A stretch of 64,000 nt of DNA from Mimachlamys varia. Its lineage: Eukaryota; Mollusca; Bivalvia; Pectinida; Pectinidae. Both the position numbers and the translations under genes were made by a program. This document shows positions 44,601 to 49,600 of the stretch, piece by piece. Under the pieces are notes generated by a model. The model had not been told where the DNA came from and ran no database searches. It saw only the letters and a program-made list of their open reading frames with translations. The DNA lies in contig OX392532.1 of assembly GCA_947623455.1 (NCBI GenBank), positions 3,410,001 to 3,474,000 on the forward strand, read 5' to 3'. Position 1 is the stretch's first letter, and each line of letters starts with the position of its first letter.

Positions 44601-45245
44601 GCCTTTTATATATTATAGGAGTAATCCGATGGTTGTAGTTTTTCACACTTCAGTTAAAGTTCTACGTTTTTTATTATCACATTTAATTTGAGCAAAGTGA
44701 TGGGCAAAAAATAGTTGTACCTGGAATAAGTAAACAGGTCTGTGATAGAGTGCAGAAGTGCTAATTAGACATCAAGTTTTCTTTTATAAAGAATAGATTA
44801 CAGATAATTAATCGGTGAGCTTTCAGCATCCACTGAAATCTTCACAAATGTCAAAATAAACCATTATTATTACAGGACCATTTATCATAACATCTGAGTC
44901 TACAATAATCAAACAAAAGAAAGATCTCTTATGGCTCTTTAAATGGTCGGACTTGTTCTTCTTAAACATAGTCATAACTCGGTTAAAGTAAGTGTCTTCG
45001 AAATATCAACTTGACGTTTCCTGTCCAGGTTACATTTTGTTGTGGTACATTGTAGCTGAAACTTGTCCATGGATTTTAATATTGCGACCCAACATGCGAA
45101 ATCAGGATATTTGTAAATTAACAGCATTCTTAAGAATTACAATGTGTTTCTGAAAAATTGACAGCTTTGTCCAAAAAAAGTGAAACCGACCATAAATAGG
45201 TCTCAATCTTCTTTCATTCACATCCACATGGCTACGAGACGCCAT
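2400..45245 (-). CDS. NAA25: NAA25, NatB auxiliary subunit (22 exons, 3' part outside window)
   Basis: NAA25 (Mdm20) is the TPR-rich, ribosome-associated subunit that anchors the catalytic NAA20 in the cytosolic NatB complex, which acetylates Met-Asp/Glu/Asn N-termini. Twenty-two exons with GT-AG borders were placed by reading the minus strand against the known family. Their lengths sum to 2244 nt, and every junction keeps phase. Diagnostic stretches are MASRSHVDVNERRLRPIY at the start, LSSLFMAYVRLGDYKK and NPYYFWAVMS (exon 4), GMFLPLAERM (exon 5), KLTSEF..RENK (exons 6-7), RGPYLAQLELIRQ (exon 9), FGDKPCCFEDMK (exon 10), DLQYSDNYLL (exon 13), YKYGSFSK (exon 17) and CDNRDFSVVESWEP (exon 20). 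The human protein is about 970 residues, so about 220 C-terminal residues should lie left of base 1. Intron 3 is 22.3 kb. Six donors are embedded in tandem arrays. The start is the first ATG of exon 1, which matches the family's N-terminus. Confidence 0.95.
2755..3065 (+). repeat. Dispersed repeat, same family as 55245-55680
   Basis: Two tandem blocks share 'gtgaccttttacc', 'gatgaccactaaa', 'caggtg' and 'ggtgtgaatatgaac'. Similar text recurs at 55245-55680. It fills most of NAA25 intron 21 and has no ORF of note. Confidence 0.5.
3231..3273 (-). CDS. NAA25: NAA25 exon 21
   Basis: A 43-bp exon encoding CKLEEAKLHSRKEE (residues 666-680). The acceptor is ttcattccag and the donor GTAAAA. It joins in phase to exon 22, giving KEEVLWLKVRK. 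Confidence 0.88.
3535..5283 (-). repeat. 58-bp minisatellite copying the exon 20 donor (~30 units)
   Basis: Units begin 'ctcgagtgaggttccc' at 3543, 3601, 3659 and onward. On the minus strand each unit contains about 50 bp of exon 20, then CTCGAG/GTAAGTAC, i.e. exon end plus donor. Point variants are few. One unit near 4865 carries a 5-bp insertion. The array occupies about 90% of intron 20. Confidence 0.96.
5229..5301 (-). CDS. NAA25: NAA25 exon 20 (donor starts a 30-copy array)
   Basis: Encodes KDGYDELCDNRDFSVVESWE then PHS (residues 642-666), equivalent to the human DNRDLN..SWDP segment. The acceptor is gaatttcag. The donor CTCAAG/GTAAGTAC and about 50 bp of the exon recur about 30 times to the left. 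Confidence 0.95.
5789..6010. mobile_element. Short TIR element (Tc1/mariner or pogo-like MITE)
   Basis: The left end TACGGTCCAACCTCATTATC and the reverse complement of the right end TACAGTTAAACTTCATTGTC are about 75% identical. The interior repeats 'caagttatacaag' motifs. It lies in NAA25 intron 19. A TA target is plausible but not proven. Confidence 0.55.
6268..6320 (-). CDS. NAA25: NAA25 exon 19
   Basis: Encodes HVSTEQMVTYMEIDPEK (residues 624-642). The acceptor is attgtttcag and the donor GTGAGC. Confidence 0.92.
6530..6633 (-). CDS. NAA25: NAA25 exon 18
   Basis: Encodes IHEFVKFRERLQKSLQYSSA and on to LLDLVLETT (residues 590-624). The acceptor is tggtttcag and the donor GTGAAT. Confidence 0.95.
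6940..6987 (-). CDS. NAA25: NAA25 exon 17
   Basis: A 48-bp exon encoding TAEYLIASYKYGSFSK (residues 574-589), phase 0 at both ends. The acceptor is ctgtttttcag and the donor GTAGGT. Confidence 0.95.
7483..7582 (-). CDS. NAA25: NAA25 exon 16
   Basis: Encodes HTIANHVGRLGHFVAACAMY and on to FFAVNHKE (residues 540-573). The acceptor is attgtttcag and the donor GTACTG. Confidence 0.94.
7945..8014 (-). CDS. NAA25: NAA25 exon 15
   Basis: Encodes GAYGPCHTVYESMEVKHVMN then DTL (residues 517-540). The acceptor is tgtttgtag and the donor GTAAGT. Confidence 0.94.
8085..8297. mobile_element. Possible MITE in intron 14
   Basis: Imperfect inverted ends (TACCTGTCAACC / GGTTGACACCTA) enclose inverted 'tctccctcat' / 'atgagggaga' blocks. 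Confidence 0.45.
8348..8458 (-). CDS. NAA25: NAA25 exon 14
   Basis: Encodes KDYLVWQAIVQLEKGISYSR and on to LMRLYCIM (residues 480-517). It starts after tacctgtag and ends at GTGAGT. Confidence 0.96.
9216..9305 (-). CDS. NAA25: NAA25 exon 13
   Basis: Encodes KNLLSTDLQYSDNYLLVAVL and on to DIWRET (residues 450-480). The acceptor is ttgttgtag and the donor GTAAGT. Confidence 0.96.
9405..9735 (+). repeat. Diverged ~150-bp repeat units
   Basis: Two blocks with 'tttgacctttgggtcaaggtc' and 'ctatgggtgatgcaaatata' resemble the tandem units of the hairpin-ended families elsewhere in the window. Confidence 0.45.
9737..10130. mobile_element. TIR element in intron 12 (copy A)
   Basis: Ends GGGTACATTCGCGCTACCAG and (reverse complement) GGGTACATTCATGCTATAGG are inverted repeats. 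The interior (e.g. 'gaaactaaattgctgac', 'tgggatgcgtg'-like text) matches copy B at 11438. Confidence 0.7.
10357..10492 (-). CDS. NAA25: NAA25 exon 12
   Basis: Encodes VKQMQRHITLIQLMRYMGYY through QRYHHGLDF (residues 405-450), matching the human LQQH..QLTRLLG..YQHGLEFG block. The donor is GTCAGT. Confidence 0.95.
10555..10733. mobile_element. MITE with ~38-bp TIRs in intron 11
   Basis: Left AAAATATCTACCTGACCCCA and the reverse complement of the right end AAAATATCTACCCCACCCCA match closely. The TIR continues outward to AAGGGCT / AGCCATAAG. Confidence 0.7.
11016..11104 (-). repeat. 32-bp triplication copying the exon 11 donor
   Basis: 'cttacactagaggcatatcc' occurs at 11020, 11052 and 11084. 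On the minus strand each unit reads GCCTCTAGT/GTAAGTTATC. The rightmost one is the genuine exon 11 edge. Confidence 0.93.
11089..11157 (-). CDS. NAA25: NAA25 exon 11 (donor triplicated)
   Basis: Encodes 23 residues, LISTITESVDLPKSEESIGY plus ASS (382-404), in a variable part of the family. Both ends are phase 0. The donor is CTAGT/GTAAGT, and its exon edge occurs twice more at 32-bp spacing in the intron. Confidence 0.85.
11438..11825. mobile_element. TIR element in intron 10 (copy B, diverged)
   Basis: Shares GGGTACATT at the left, then 'gaaactaaattgcagac', 'aatccagat' and 'tagctctg', in the same order as copy A at 9737-10130. The right terminus is eroded. Confidence 0.6.
12037..12149 (-). 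CDS. NAA25: NAA25 exon 10
   Basis: Encodes DPLLLLMRYCDLFGDKPCCF and on to KETK (residues 344-381). The FGDKPCCF.D.K motif is a family hallmark. The acceptor is atttctag and the donor GTATAA. Confidence 0.96.
12212..13530 (-). repeat. 50-bp minisatellite copying the exon 9 donor (~26 units)
   Basis: 'gggacgtgtaatgttac' recurs every 50 bp. The minus strand of each unit reads TTACAATTAG/GTGATACAAG, identical to the exon 9 end and donor. The array fills nearly all of intron 9 (12150-13519). Confidence 0.95.
13520..13695 (-). CDS. NAA25: NAA25 exon 9 (donor starts a 26-copy array)
   Basis: Encodes residues 285-344, from EEDIDYTEDMVVAF through RGPYLAQLELIRQMKEK to SLQL. The donor CAATTAG/GTGATAC recurs in each 50-bp unit of the intron array to the left. 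Confidence 0.95.
13965..14245. mobile_element. Inverted-repeat element in intron 8
   Basis: 'cttcagtaataccaaacata' near 14132 is the inverse of 'atttggtattactgaagaca' near 14215, with 'cactcgtg' inner arms. A second palindrome, 'atatttttcac aagtgaaaaatat', lies at about 13993-14020. Confidence 0.6.
14533..14616 (-). CDS. NAA25: NAA25 exon 8
   Basis: Encodes PDHWSNWQDYISSCLRLVEA and on to PDKD (residues 257-285). The acceptor is aatttgcag and the donor GTAAAT. Confidence 0.94.
14812..16950 (-). repeat. 54-bp minisatellite copying the exon 7 donor (~40 units)
   Basis: 'gagtactgcagtc' recurs at 14817, 14871 and every 54 bp to the exon 7 edge at 16948. On the minus strand each unit carries AAAAGTAAGACTGCAG, matching exon 7's AAAA/GTAAGACACTGCAG. 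Variants at the donor are mostly GTGAG or GTCAG. The array makes up about 92% of intron 7. Long ORFs through it exist only because 54 is divisible by three. Confidence 0.95.
16948..17059 (-). CDS. NAA25: NAA25 exon 7 (donor starts a 40-copy array)
   Basis: Encodes KLTSEFNFRENKTADLYTKL then ERWPQVNREYKKLLKE (residues 220-257). The acceptor is gccttatcag. The donor AAAA/GTAAGAC is the same sequence that recurs in every unit of the 54-bp array filling the next intron. Confidence 0.95.
17407..17487 (-). CDS. NAA25: NAA25 exon 6
   Basis: Encodes EVQIYLIILELLEKWEDALK and on to GPLG (residues 193-220), a TPR helix pair. The acceptor is cgtctttcag and the donor GTGAGA. Confidence 0.95.
17495..18245. 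repeat. 41-bp minisatellite in intron 5 (~18 units)
   Basis: The unit contains 'cactatttacacttcatc' and 'aaacagaaaattac'. It ends about 10-20 bp before the exon 6 acceptor and does not include exon sequence. Some units read GTGGTGAGT on the minus strand, a donor-like string. Confidence 0.92.
18462..18561 (-). CDS. NAA25: NAA25 exon 5
   Basis: Encodes GHQDEKLAKGMFLPLAERM and on to ITAEA (residues 160-193). The acceptor (aatttgaag) has a weak pyrimidine tract, so the exact 5' border is the least certain in the gene. The phase fits its neighbours. The donor is GTATTA. Confidence 0.88.
18991..19187 (-). CDS. NAA25: NAA25 exon 4
   Basis: Follows a 22.3-kb intron. The acceptor has a clean T-tract (attttttttccag). 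Encodes residues 94-159, including SSLFMAYVRLGDYKK and KNPYYFWAVMSIVMQ. The donor is GTACAT. Confidence 0.97.
19282..19356. repeat. Short perfect hairpin
   Basis: 'tctgattaaaatacagatcc' is inverted as 'ggatctgtattttaatcaga' about 30 bp later. It lies in intron 3 next to exon 4. Confidence 0.7.
19944..20096. mobile_element. hAT-like MITE
   Basis: Ends CAGGGATTCCC and (reverse complement) CAGGGGTTTCT are flanked by GTTATAG on both sides. The 153-bp size, CAGGG ends and 7-8-bp duplication fit a non-autonomous hAT element. Confidence 0.6.
20390..21075 (+). mobile_element. GGGATCGATCCC-rich element, copy 1
   Basis: A unique half ('ccagaagaggaaaaatttat', 'gatcaattgatacaatggta') is followed from 20700 by alternating 40/55-bp units with the palindrome GGGATCGATCCC and 'aagaatatgattttc'. 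The same two halves occur in the opposite orientation at 39380-40110. Confidence 0.75.
21907..21946 (+). repeat. Poly-G tract
   Basis: A nearly uninterrupted run of G with single C or A breaks, in intron 3. Confidence 0.85.
22145..22320. repeat. Possible SINE-like repeat
   Basis: 'gatggggtagcacagtggtt' resembles a degenerate tRNA-type A box, followed by repeat-like text. No second copy is seen in the window. Confidence 0.25.
22330..24060. other. Intron 3 stretch, nothing recognised
   Basis: AT-rich DNA. The short ORFs here (for example 23462-23878, minus) show no family similarity or domain that I recognise. Confidence 0.5.
24075..24147 (-). repeat. tRNA-derived SINE head or tRNA pseudogene
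   Basis: The minus strand reads GATAGCTCAATTGGTTGAGC (A box) and GGTCCTGTGTTCGAACCC (B box). The acceptor arms do not pair, so it is not a working tRNA gene. Confidence 0.6.
24235..24600 (+). repeat. ~150-bp tandem units (3 copies, diverged)
   Basis: 'aagatggccacctgtcggcc' and its variants recur three times at about 150-bp spacing, with 'ggcaatctactg' or 'aatctctcag' text in between. Confidence 0.6.
27028..28767 (-). pseudogene. DDE-type DNA transposase, decayed (Kolobok/IS4EU-like?)
   Basis: The minus-strand reading runs from MALSEITNTFSGKKVRKRLS, through GHNLRWTSSESVNGNLVVNH, MTDARHACRKN (probable first catalytic Asp), HDRN, KERPNTTNTNERWHAAKP and TYYIESFNNTCLIYLDKR to an acidic tail ending DSYDSDSD. 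This order resembles uncharacterised transposase-like proteins of fish, cnidarians and molluscs; the superfamily is uncertain. The gene is broken by in-frame stops near 28621, 28408 and 27798 and by frameshifts near 28460, 27655, 27190 and 27070. It lies inside NAA25 intron 3, in the same orientation as the host gene, and 157 bp from the divergent partner ORF. Confidence 0.7.
28925..29725 (+). pseudogene. Partner ORF of the transposon, two exons, frameshifted
   Basis: Exon 1 (28925-29021) encodes MATYTIKHSLTEEQEIAIKQ and ends at a GTATGT donor. Exon 2 begins after gtttcag at 29259 and includes DCPHCFQTPCVTSH, WLGNGQAP, SKYWKVISNLGGWNDPRYVL and REVMPVCVLSCVRNLYPNP. The Cys-rich core and the REVMP..LYPNP ending recall ORFs found with related animal transposons and, distantly, the P2X7 C-terminal domain. 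The junction frame hits a stop, and frameshifts lie near 29480 and 29705 (the other frame continues IPYMGHRWE). Function unknown. Confidence 0.5.
30294..31931. mobile_element. 1.64-kb TIR element filled with GATATCTCTATTT repeats
   Basis: Left TGACAAGCCGTTTGGGTTTT and right (reverse complement) TGACAAGCCGTTTGGGGTTT are almost identical TIRs. The interior is dozens of degenerate copies of 'gatatctctatttcaa' in both orientations, with a nested hairpin element at 30716-30856. No transposase ORF. Confidence 0.85.
30716..30856. mobile_element. Hairpin MITE nested in the 30294-31931 element
   Basis: 'aaggaatgaccacaatttat' is inverted as 'ataaattgtggtcattcctt'. The arms extend about 45 bp through 'ttcagggttatacggtatata' with a short loop. 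Confidence 0.85.
31932..33490. other. Intron 3 stretch with a Tc1/pogo-like end
   Basis: 'acagtgaattccacttaata' at about 32668 looks like a single Tc1/pogo-type terminal repeat. No partner end was found. Otherwise AT-rich without recognised genes. Confidence 0.3.
33493..33555 (-). repeat. tRNA-derived SINE head or tRNA pseudogene
   Basis: The minus strand has CCTTTAGCTCAGTTGGTAGA (A box) and GGTCACGGGTTCTCGTCC (B box). The anticodon arm is irregular and the acceptor stem is missing. Confidence 0.6.
33560..36920. other. Intron 3 stretch with poly-C and short diverged repeats
   Basis: A run of about 20 C occurs at 35593-35612. From 35620 to 35950 two or three diverged blocks contain 'catggtaaccaggt' and 'aatttcaatgaa'. 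A minus-strand ORF at 34318-34698 was considered and not called. Confidence 0.5.
36930..37020 (+). repeat. tRNA-like SINE fragment
   Basis: 'ttagctgaacggtctaga' resembles an A box and 'gtcgagggttcgcagctc' a B box, about 60 bp apart. Followed by non-tRNA text. Confidence 0.4.
37601..39039. mobile_element. 1.44-kb TIR element without ORF
   Basis: Left 'aggccataccaatttgattt' and right (reverse complement) 'aggtcataccaatttgattt' continue for more than 30 bp ('attgttcgtcgg' / 'attgttcttcgg'). The interior has no recognisable transposase. Confidence 0.8.
39380..40110 (-). mobile_element. GGGATCGATCCC-rich element, copy 2 (inverted)
   Basis: Palindromic GGGATCGATCCC units run from 39400 to 39860. 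They are followed by the inverse of the unique half of copy 1 ('taccattgtatcaattgatc', 'ataaatttttcctcttctgg'). It is about 18.3 kb from copy 1. Confidence 0.75.
40115..41150. other. Intron 3 stretch, nothing recognised
   Basis: AT-rich. The ORFs here (e.g. 40348-40659, minus) carry no known signature. Confidence 0.5.
41155..41500 (-). repeat. 54-bp minisatellite copying the exon 3 donor (6 units)
   Basis: 'aacctac' recurs at about 41172, 41234, 41286, 41340, 41394 and 41448. Each minus-strand unit has CTATAAAT/GTAGGTTCC or a close variant, the exon 3 end plus donor. Units 1 to 4 counted from the exon stay open in the exon's frame. Confidence 0.94.
41455..41593 (-). CDS. NAA25: NAA25 exon 3 (donor sits in a tandem array)
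   Basis: Encodes residues 48-94 (VLKALALLRLGRHDESAVLL through CYREVYK) and ends with one base (T) before donor GTAGGT. Together with exon 4 this gives YREVYKLDLIADLYENA, which aligns without gaps to the human YREM..LYEAA segment. The last 30 or so bases and the donor are repeated in the downstream 54-bp array, and the reading frame stays open for three more units. Confidence 0.93.
41600..42003. repeat. ~33/66-bp minisatellite in intron 2
   Basis: The unit contains 'aaggtacattgaatactgt' and 'agataaattgaac'. It ends about 15 bp before the exon 3 acceptor. Units contain CTTACAG on the minus strand but no exon text. Confidence 0.85.
42423..42508 (-). CDS. NAA25: NAA25 exon 2
   Basis: The acceptor is ..acaatcag. 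The exon encodes CLDNGNNKKAIQEADKVLKK and onward to QCAR (residues 19-47), the first TPR helix region. The donor is GTCAGT. Confidence 0.95.
42594..42977. mobile_element. TTAA-flanked MITE, copy 1 (NAA25 intron 1)
   Basis: The TIR AGGCCCAATATACGTAACTT is inverted at the right end (AAGTTACGTATATTGGGCCT). TTAA lies immediately outside both ends (42590-42593, 42978-42981). 384 bp. About 85-90% like copy 2 by eye. The TTAA target suggests piggyBac or Kolobok mobilisation. Confidence 0.9.
43721..43870. mobile_element. Long-hairpin MITE
   Basis: 'gattgtacttcattttgacc' is inverted near-perfectly at the right end. Arms of about 50 bp ('gtggtatgcccgcagtttgc' / 'gcaaactacgggcatactac') surround a loop of about 45 bp. 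Confidence 0.85.
44056..44572 (-). pseudogene. Hypothetical two-frame ORF in NAA25 intron 1
   Basis: Two overlapping frames (44264-44572 and 44056-44322) would read as one roughly 170-residue protein if a frameshift near 44320 were real. The composition (PSHISPSFTINDSYLHLSLL, then DVDIVQRHNQITMSMREYND) looks protein-like, but I recognise no family. It may be a decayed intronless gene or chance. Confidence 0.2.
45191..45245 (-). CDS. NAA25: NAA25 exon 1 (start codon)
   Basis: The ATG at 45245 opens MASRSHVDVNERRLRPIY, the conserved NAA25 N-terminus. The exon ends in TATG before a GTCGGT donor, leaving one base (G) of an Asp codon. Residues 1-19. Confidence 0.9.
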
Positions 45246-45599
45246 CTTTTTTGATAATCTCGTATTTTCTCGTAGAAGATGAGATTAACAGCTTTGATAT
45301 TCCTCCGCCAAATTACAAAAGTTTACCAGCAACTGATACATCTCTGTGGGGAAATGTGTGTTTGTGAATCTAATAAGACTATCAAAAAATTCTTAGTAAT
45401 TCTTCATATCTAACATCAACAGCAAATTGTTACAGAACTCAAATAACTATATTATATACGGAAGTTGCATTTTACAAAATGAGGTGTTCCAAGGCACTTC
45501 CTGTTTTCAATAATTGTGCAATAATTTCAGTCAGAACAACATCATTGCAGTATTTTGTGATCAGTTTGGAAACAGCAGAGACCACACTTAGAGAAGACA
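45246..45599. promoter_or_regulatory. Probable bidirectional promoter, NAA25 / DUF4291
   Basis: Only 354 bp separate the divergent start codons, so both 5' UTRs and promoters must lie here, unless the DUF4291 gene has an upstream noncoding exon. No TATA box is evident. Confidence 0.6.
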
Positions 45600-45802
45600 A
45601 TGGCGACAGCATGTGAAATGAAATCAGATGTCGTGGTAAAAGTTTCAAAGCAATGCAGTTTGATATTGAAGCAATATGACGAGCAAAATAAATGTTGGCC
45701 AAAGGTTGGAAAACACATTTTGGCAACATTTGATGAAAAATCTATAGTTGTGTACCAAGCTTACAAACCGTCCATAGCAAACTATGCCGTTGAAAACCAA
45801 AG
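45600..45802 (+). CDS. DUF4291 gene exon 1
   Basis: ATG at 45600. A downstream in-frame ATG exists at codon 7. Ends AAAG before donor GTAAAC, leaving AG of an Arg codon. Confidence 0.9.
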
Positions 45803-46607
45803 GTAAACTTGTATATCCATGGAAATTTCCGTATGTATTAGGGTTAGAAACTAACCTAAGTTTCAATATATTATATCAGGGACGTACATGTTATATCTCA
45901 CATATACGTCCCTGATTATATTAGTCCAAAGGACTTGTAAAAATTTTAAGGTACTAGTCCTGTTGTATTGTGACTATTGAAACAAGTGAGGAACAACAAA
46001 TCGAGAAGTGATGAGTCGGCGGGCTAGTCCAGAAGGGGGCGGGGATGATGGGGGGTCTCTCCCGATAAGAAATTAATATCTAAATGCTCTAACATGAGTT
46101 TTGGTGTATCCTCAGTGCTAACTTTGTACAATTTGCTCTTCTTGAGTATAAGTTATAGATTAGATACAAAAAGAAAATAAAAAAACTCAACTAGTCTACG
46201 TACAGGACTAATAAATAGAGCATATTAACCAGTCCTTCATAATTTTTACTATAGTCTCGGACAAACGAATTAGTGTTAGTGTCAAACCCTGTTGTATGAA
46301 AGCCTCTAACATTATACGTTATAGCTCATTATAATGAGACCCACAGGTGCTTGGGGTTAGATATTATATATACATGGAATGATGATGATGATGATGATCA
46401 AAATGGTAATGAACATGATGATGAAGACGATGATGATAAATATGTCACGATGTATGTTTGATTGTGATGATGATGATGACGGTATTTTTTGTTGTGAACA
46501 TGATGATTATATGACAAGAATGGTGAATTGATGATGATGTTGGTGGTGAACATATATGACATGAAGTTTGTTTGGTGATGATGATGAACATTTTGTCATG
46601 ATGTTAG

Positions 46608-46641
<34 letters not shown>

Positions 46642-49600
46642 TTCATTTGTTGATGATGGATGACGGTATTTTATTGTTGTGAACATGATTATGATGCTGA
46701 TGGTGATGATGATGTTTGTGATGAACATAATGTCATGACGTTTGATTGTGATGATGAATGATGATGGGTTTTTTTTTTGTTTTAAACATCATGATGGTGA
46801 TGATGAAGATGATGATGTCATGATGTTTGTTTGATCGTGAAGATGGTAATGGTATTTATTGTTGTGAAGATATGATGATGATGTTTGTGATGAACATATC
46901 ATGATGATTGTATGATGATGATGAGGAGGAGGAGGATGGAATTGATGTGTTGTGACATCATCATAATCAATTGTTAGGATAATGATTGGTGTGCATGAAT
47001 GTGTACGTGTGTGTGCTCATATTTGTATCTTTGAAAAAACTTCTAAAAAAAAACACAAAAAAACAGAGTATTATATAGGCTCTTATAATTATTATACAGT
47101 AATAAGAGGCTTTATAGTACATATACAATATATAATATCTAACCCCAAGTACTTGTGGTCGTACAAGATTTTTCCAATCTGACTTTTGGTGTCCTTTTTA
47201 GCTCACCTGTTACAAAGGACCAAGGTGAGCTTATGCCATACCGTGGCGTCCGGCGTCCGTCGTCCGTCCGTCCGTCAACAATTGACTTCTTCTTCATAAC
47301 CACTGATCAGAATTTAACTAAATTTGGTAGAAAGCATCCCTGTGTGGCTGGGATTTAAATTTATACAAATGATAGGGCTGACCCCCAAGGGGCCTGAGGG
47401 GCGGGGCCAAAAGGGGTCCATTTGGCAATATTGATATAAATGACTTCTTCTCTGGAACTAAGCAATGTATGGCATTTATATTTCAGTGGTAGCATCCCTA
47501 GGTGGCTGGGATTCAAATTTATACGAATGATGGGGCTGACCCCCCAGGGGCCTGGGGGGCGGGACCAAAAGAGTCTATTTGGCAATATTGATATAAATGA
47601 CTTCTTCTCTGGAACTAAGCAATGTACAGCATTTATATTTCAGTGGTAGCATCCCTAGGTGGCTGGGATTCAAATTTATACAAATGATGGGGCTGACCCC
47701 CCAGGGACCTGAGGGGCGTGGCAAAAAGGGGTCCATTTGGCAATATTGATATAAATGACTTCTTCTCTGGAACTAAGCAATGTATGGCATTTATATTTCA
47801 GTGGTAGCATCCCTAGGTGGCTGGGATTCAAATTTATACAAATGATGGGGCTGACCCCCCAGGGGCCTGAGGGGCGGGACCAAAAGTGTCTATTTGGCAA
47901 TATTGATATTAATGACTTCTTCTCTGGAACTAAGCAATTTAGGCATTTATATTTCAGTGGTAGCATCCCTAGGTGGCTTGGATTCAAATTTGTACAAATG
48001 GGGCTGACCCACCAGGGGCCTGAGGGGCGGGGCGGGGGCAGGGCCAAAAGTGTCTATTTGGCTATATTGATGCTGCACTGAACCCATTTCATGGATTTAT
48101 GCCCTATTTGCCAAAAATCTAACATTTTTAGAATTACAACAAAAGCAATGTACATGTACCCATCAAAAATGCTTATGATATATTGACATAACAAGAAGGG
48201 CCACACATACACTTATGAGTCATTCTTGTTTCATATCACATGAAACCAGGTGAGCGATACAGGCCCTCTGGGCCTCTTGTTTGGACCCCCTTTGATAATT
48301 TTCTGATTCATTGCTGTAAGTTATATAAAAATGTACAACATTTAGATTTATAAACTGGAATTTTAGGTGTCATTTCAGTGGGGGTAGGGGACTCAGGTGT
48401 TTAGATTTTAAGGGTCCTTTAATGGAAAATGGGGGTATTTGAAGCAGAATACTGCTTCATGTAAAACATTTGTCGTATTAATGCAAAACCATCATAATAA
48501 CACCTTTTCAAAGGTGAAAAAAGTCATGAAGTTGTCAAAAAAAGTCTAAATATAACGCCTTTTTAAAAAGTTGTAATAATTAATGCAGGGGTCAATATAG
48601 GCCTTTTTTACTTCCGTTTACAGGTAGTTTCCCCTCAGAATTTTTTCCCTTTTTTCCTCTCAGAATTGTGTTAAATTTACTGAAATATTGTATTTTCCTT
48701 CATTTTTGATGTCAATATCTACCCAAATCCTCCAGATTTGATTTTTTTCTGATTATCATTTGCTGTTTTTAGTGTGCTTTAAAGTTTAAAATTGGAACTT
48801 TGTGATTATTAAAAAAAATTCCTTCTTGAAGAGCTTTTTTCCCCTAAAGTAAAAAAGGGTAGTTTCCCCCTTAATTCTAGATTAACCCCTGTAATGCCTT
48901 TTTAAAAGTCAATATTATGTGAAAAAAGTCATATTTCTTGAGTTACATATAGGTACATGTATACATTAATAACAAAATCTTATTATGTTAGTGATTTAGG
49001 AACACATTGAAGAGACTCAGTGGCTGTTTAAGGAAAAAAAATTGAAAATTTTTCTTTTGATTCATTGAAAATTTAAGAAAGGTTTTTAGGTCATCTGACT
49101 CAAAGGGTCAGTATATATGATGTATGACCTAAAGCCATCGTGCACCATTTGCCGTCCGCCATGCGCAAACTTTCCCTTAAAGCAATTTCTTTGCAATAAC
49201 CGAAAGGGTACTGATATTATGCCTGTAGCATGCTTAGATGAACGTCTAACAAGTCTGTTTAAATGAATGACCTCGACCTACTTTCAAAGTTACAGGGGTC
49301 AATATGTTAAAATCTTTCAGCAACTTCTTCTCATTATAATCGAAAGGCCCAGGCAACTTATATTTAGCCTGTAGTATGCTGGAAAGAAGGGCTGCCAAGT
49401 TTGTTCGAAATAATGACCTTGACCAATTTCAAGGTCACAGGGGTCATTTGTCTTAAAATGTTCAAGCAACTTCTTCTCAATAACAGAAAGGCCCAGGGTA
49501 CTGATATTTGGCCTGTAGCATGCTGGGATGAAGGGCTACAAAGTTGTTCAAATTATTAGCCTTGACCCTCTTTCAAGGTCACCAGGGCAAATGTTATAAA

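Noticed and set aside
46507..46728. His-rich ORF
   Set aside because: Product of the GAT microsatellite read on the minus strand.
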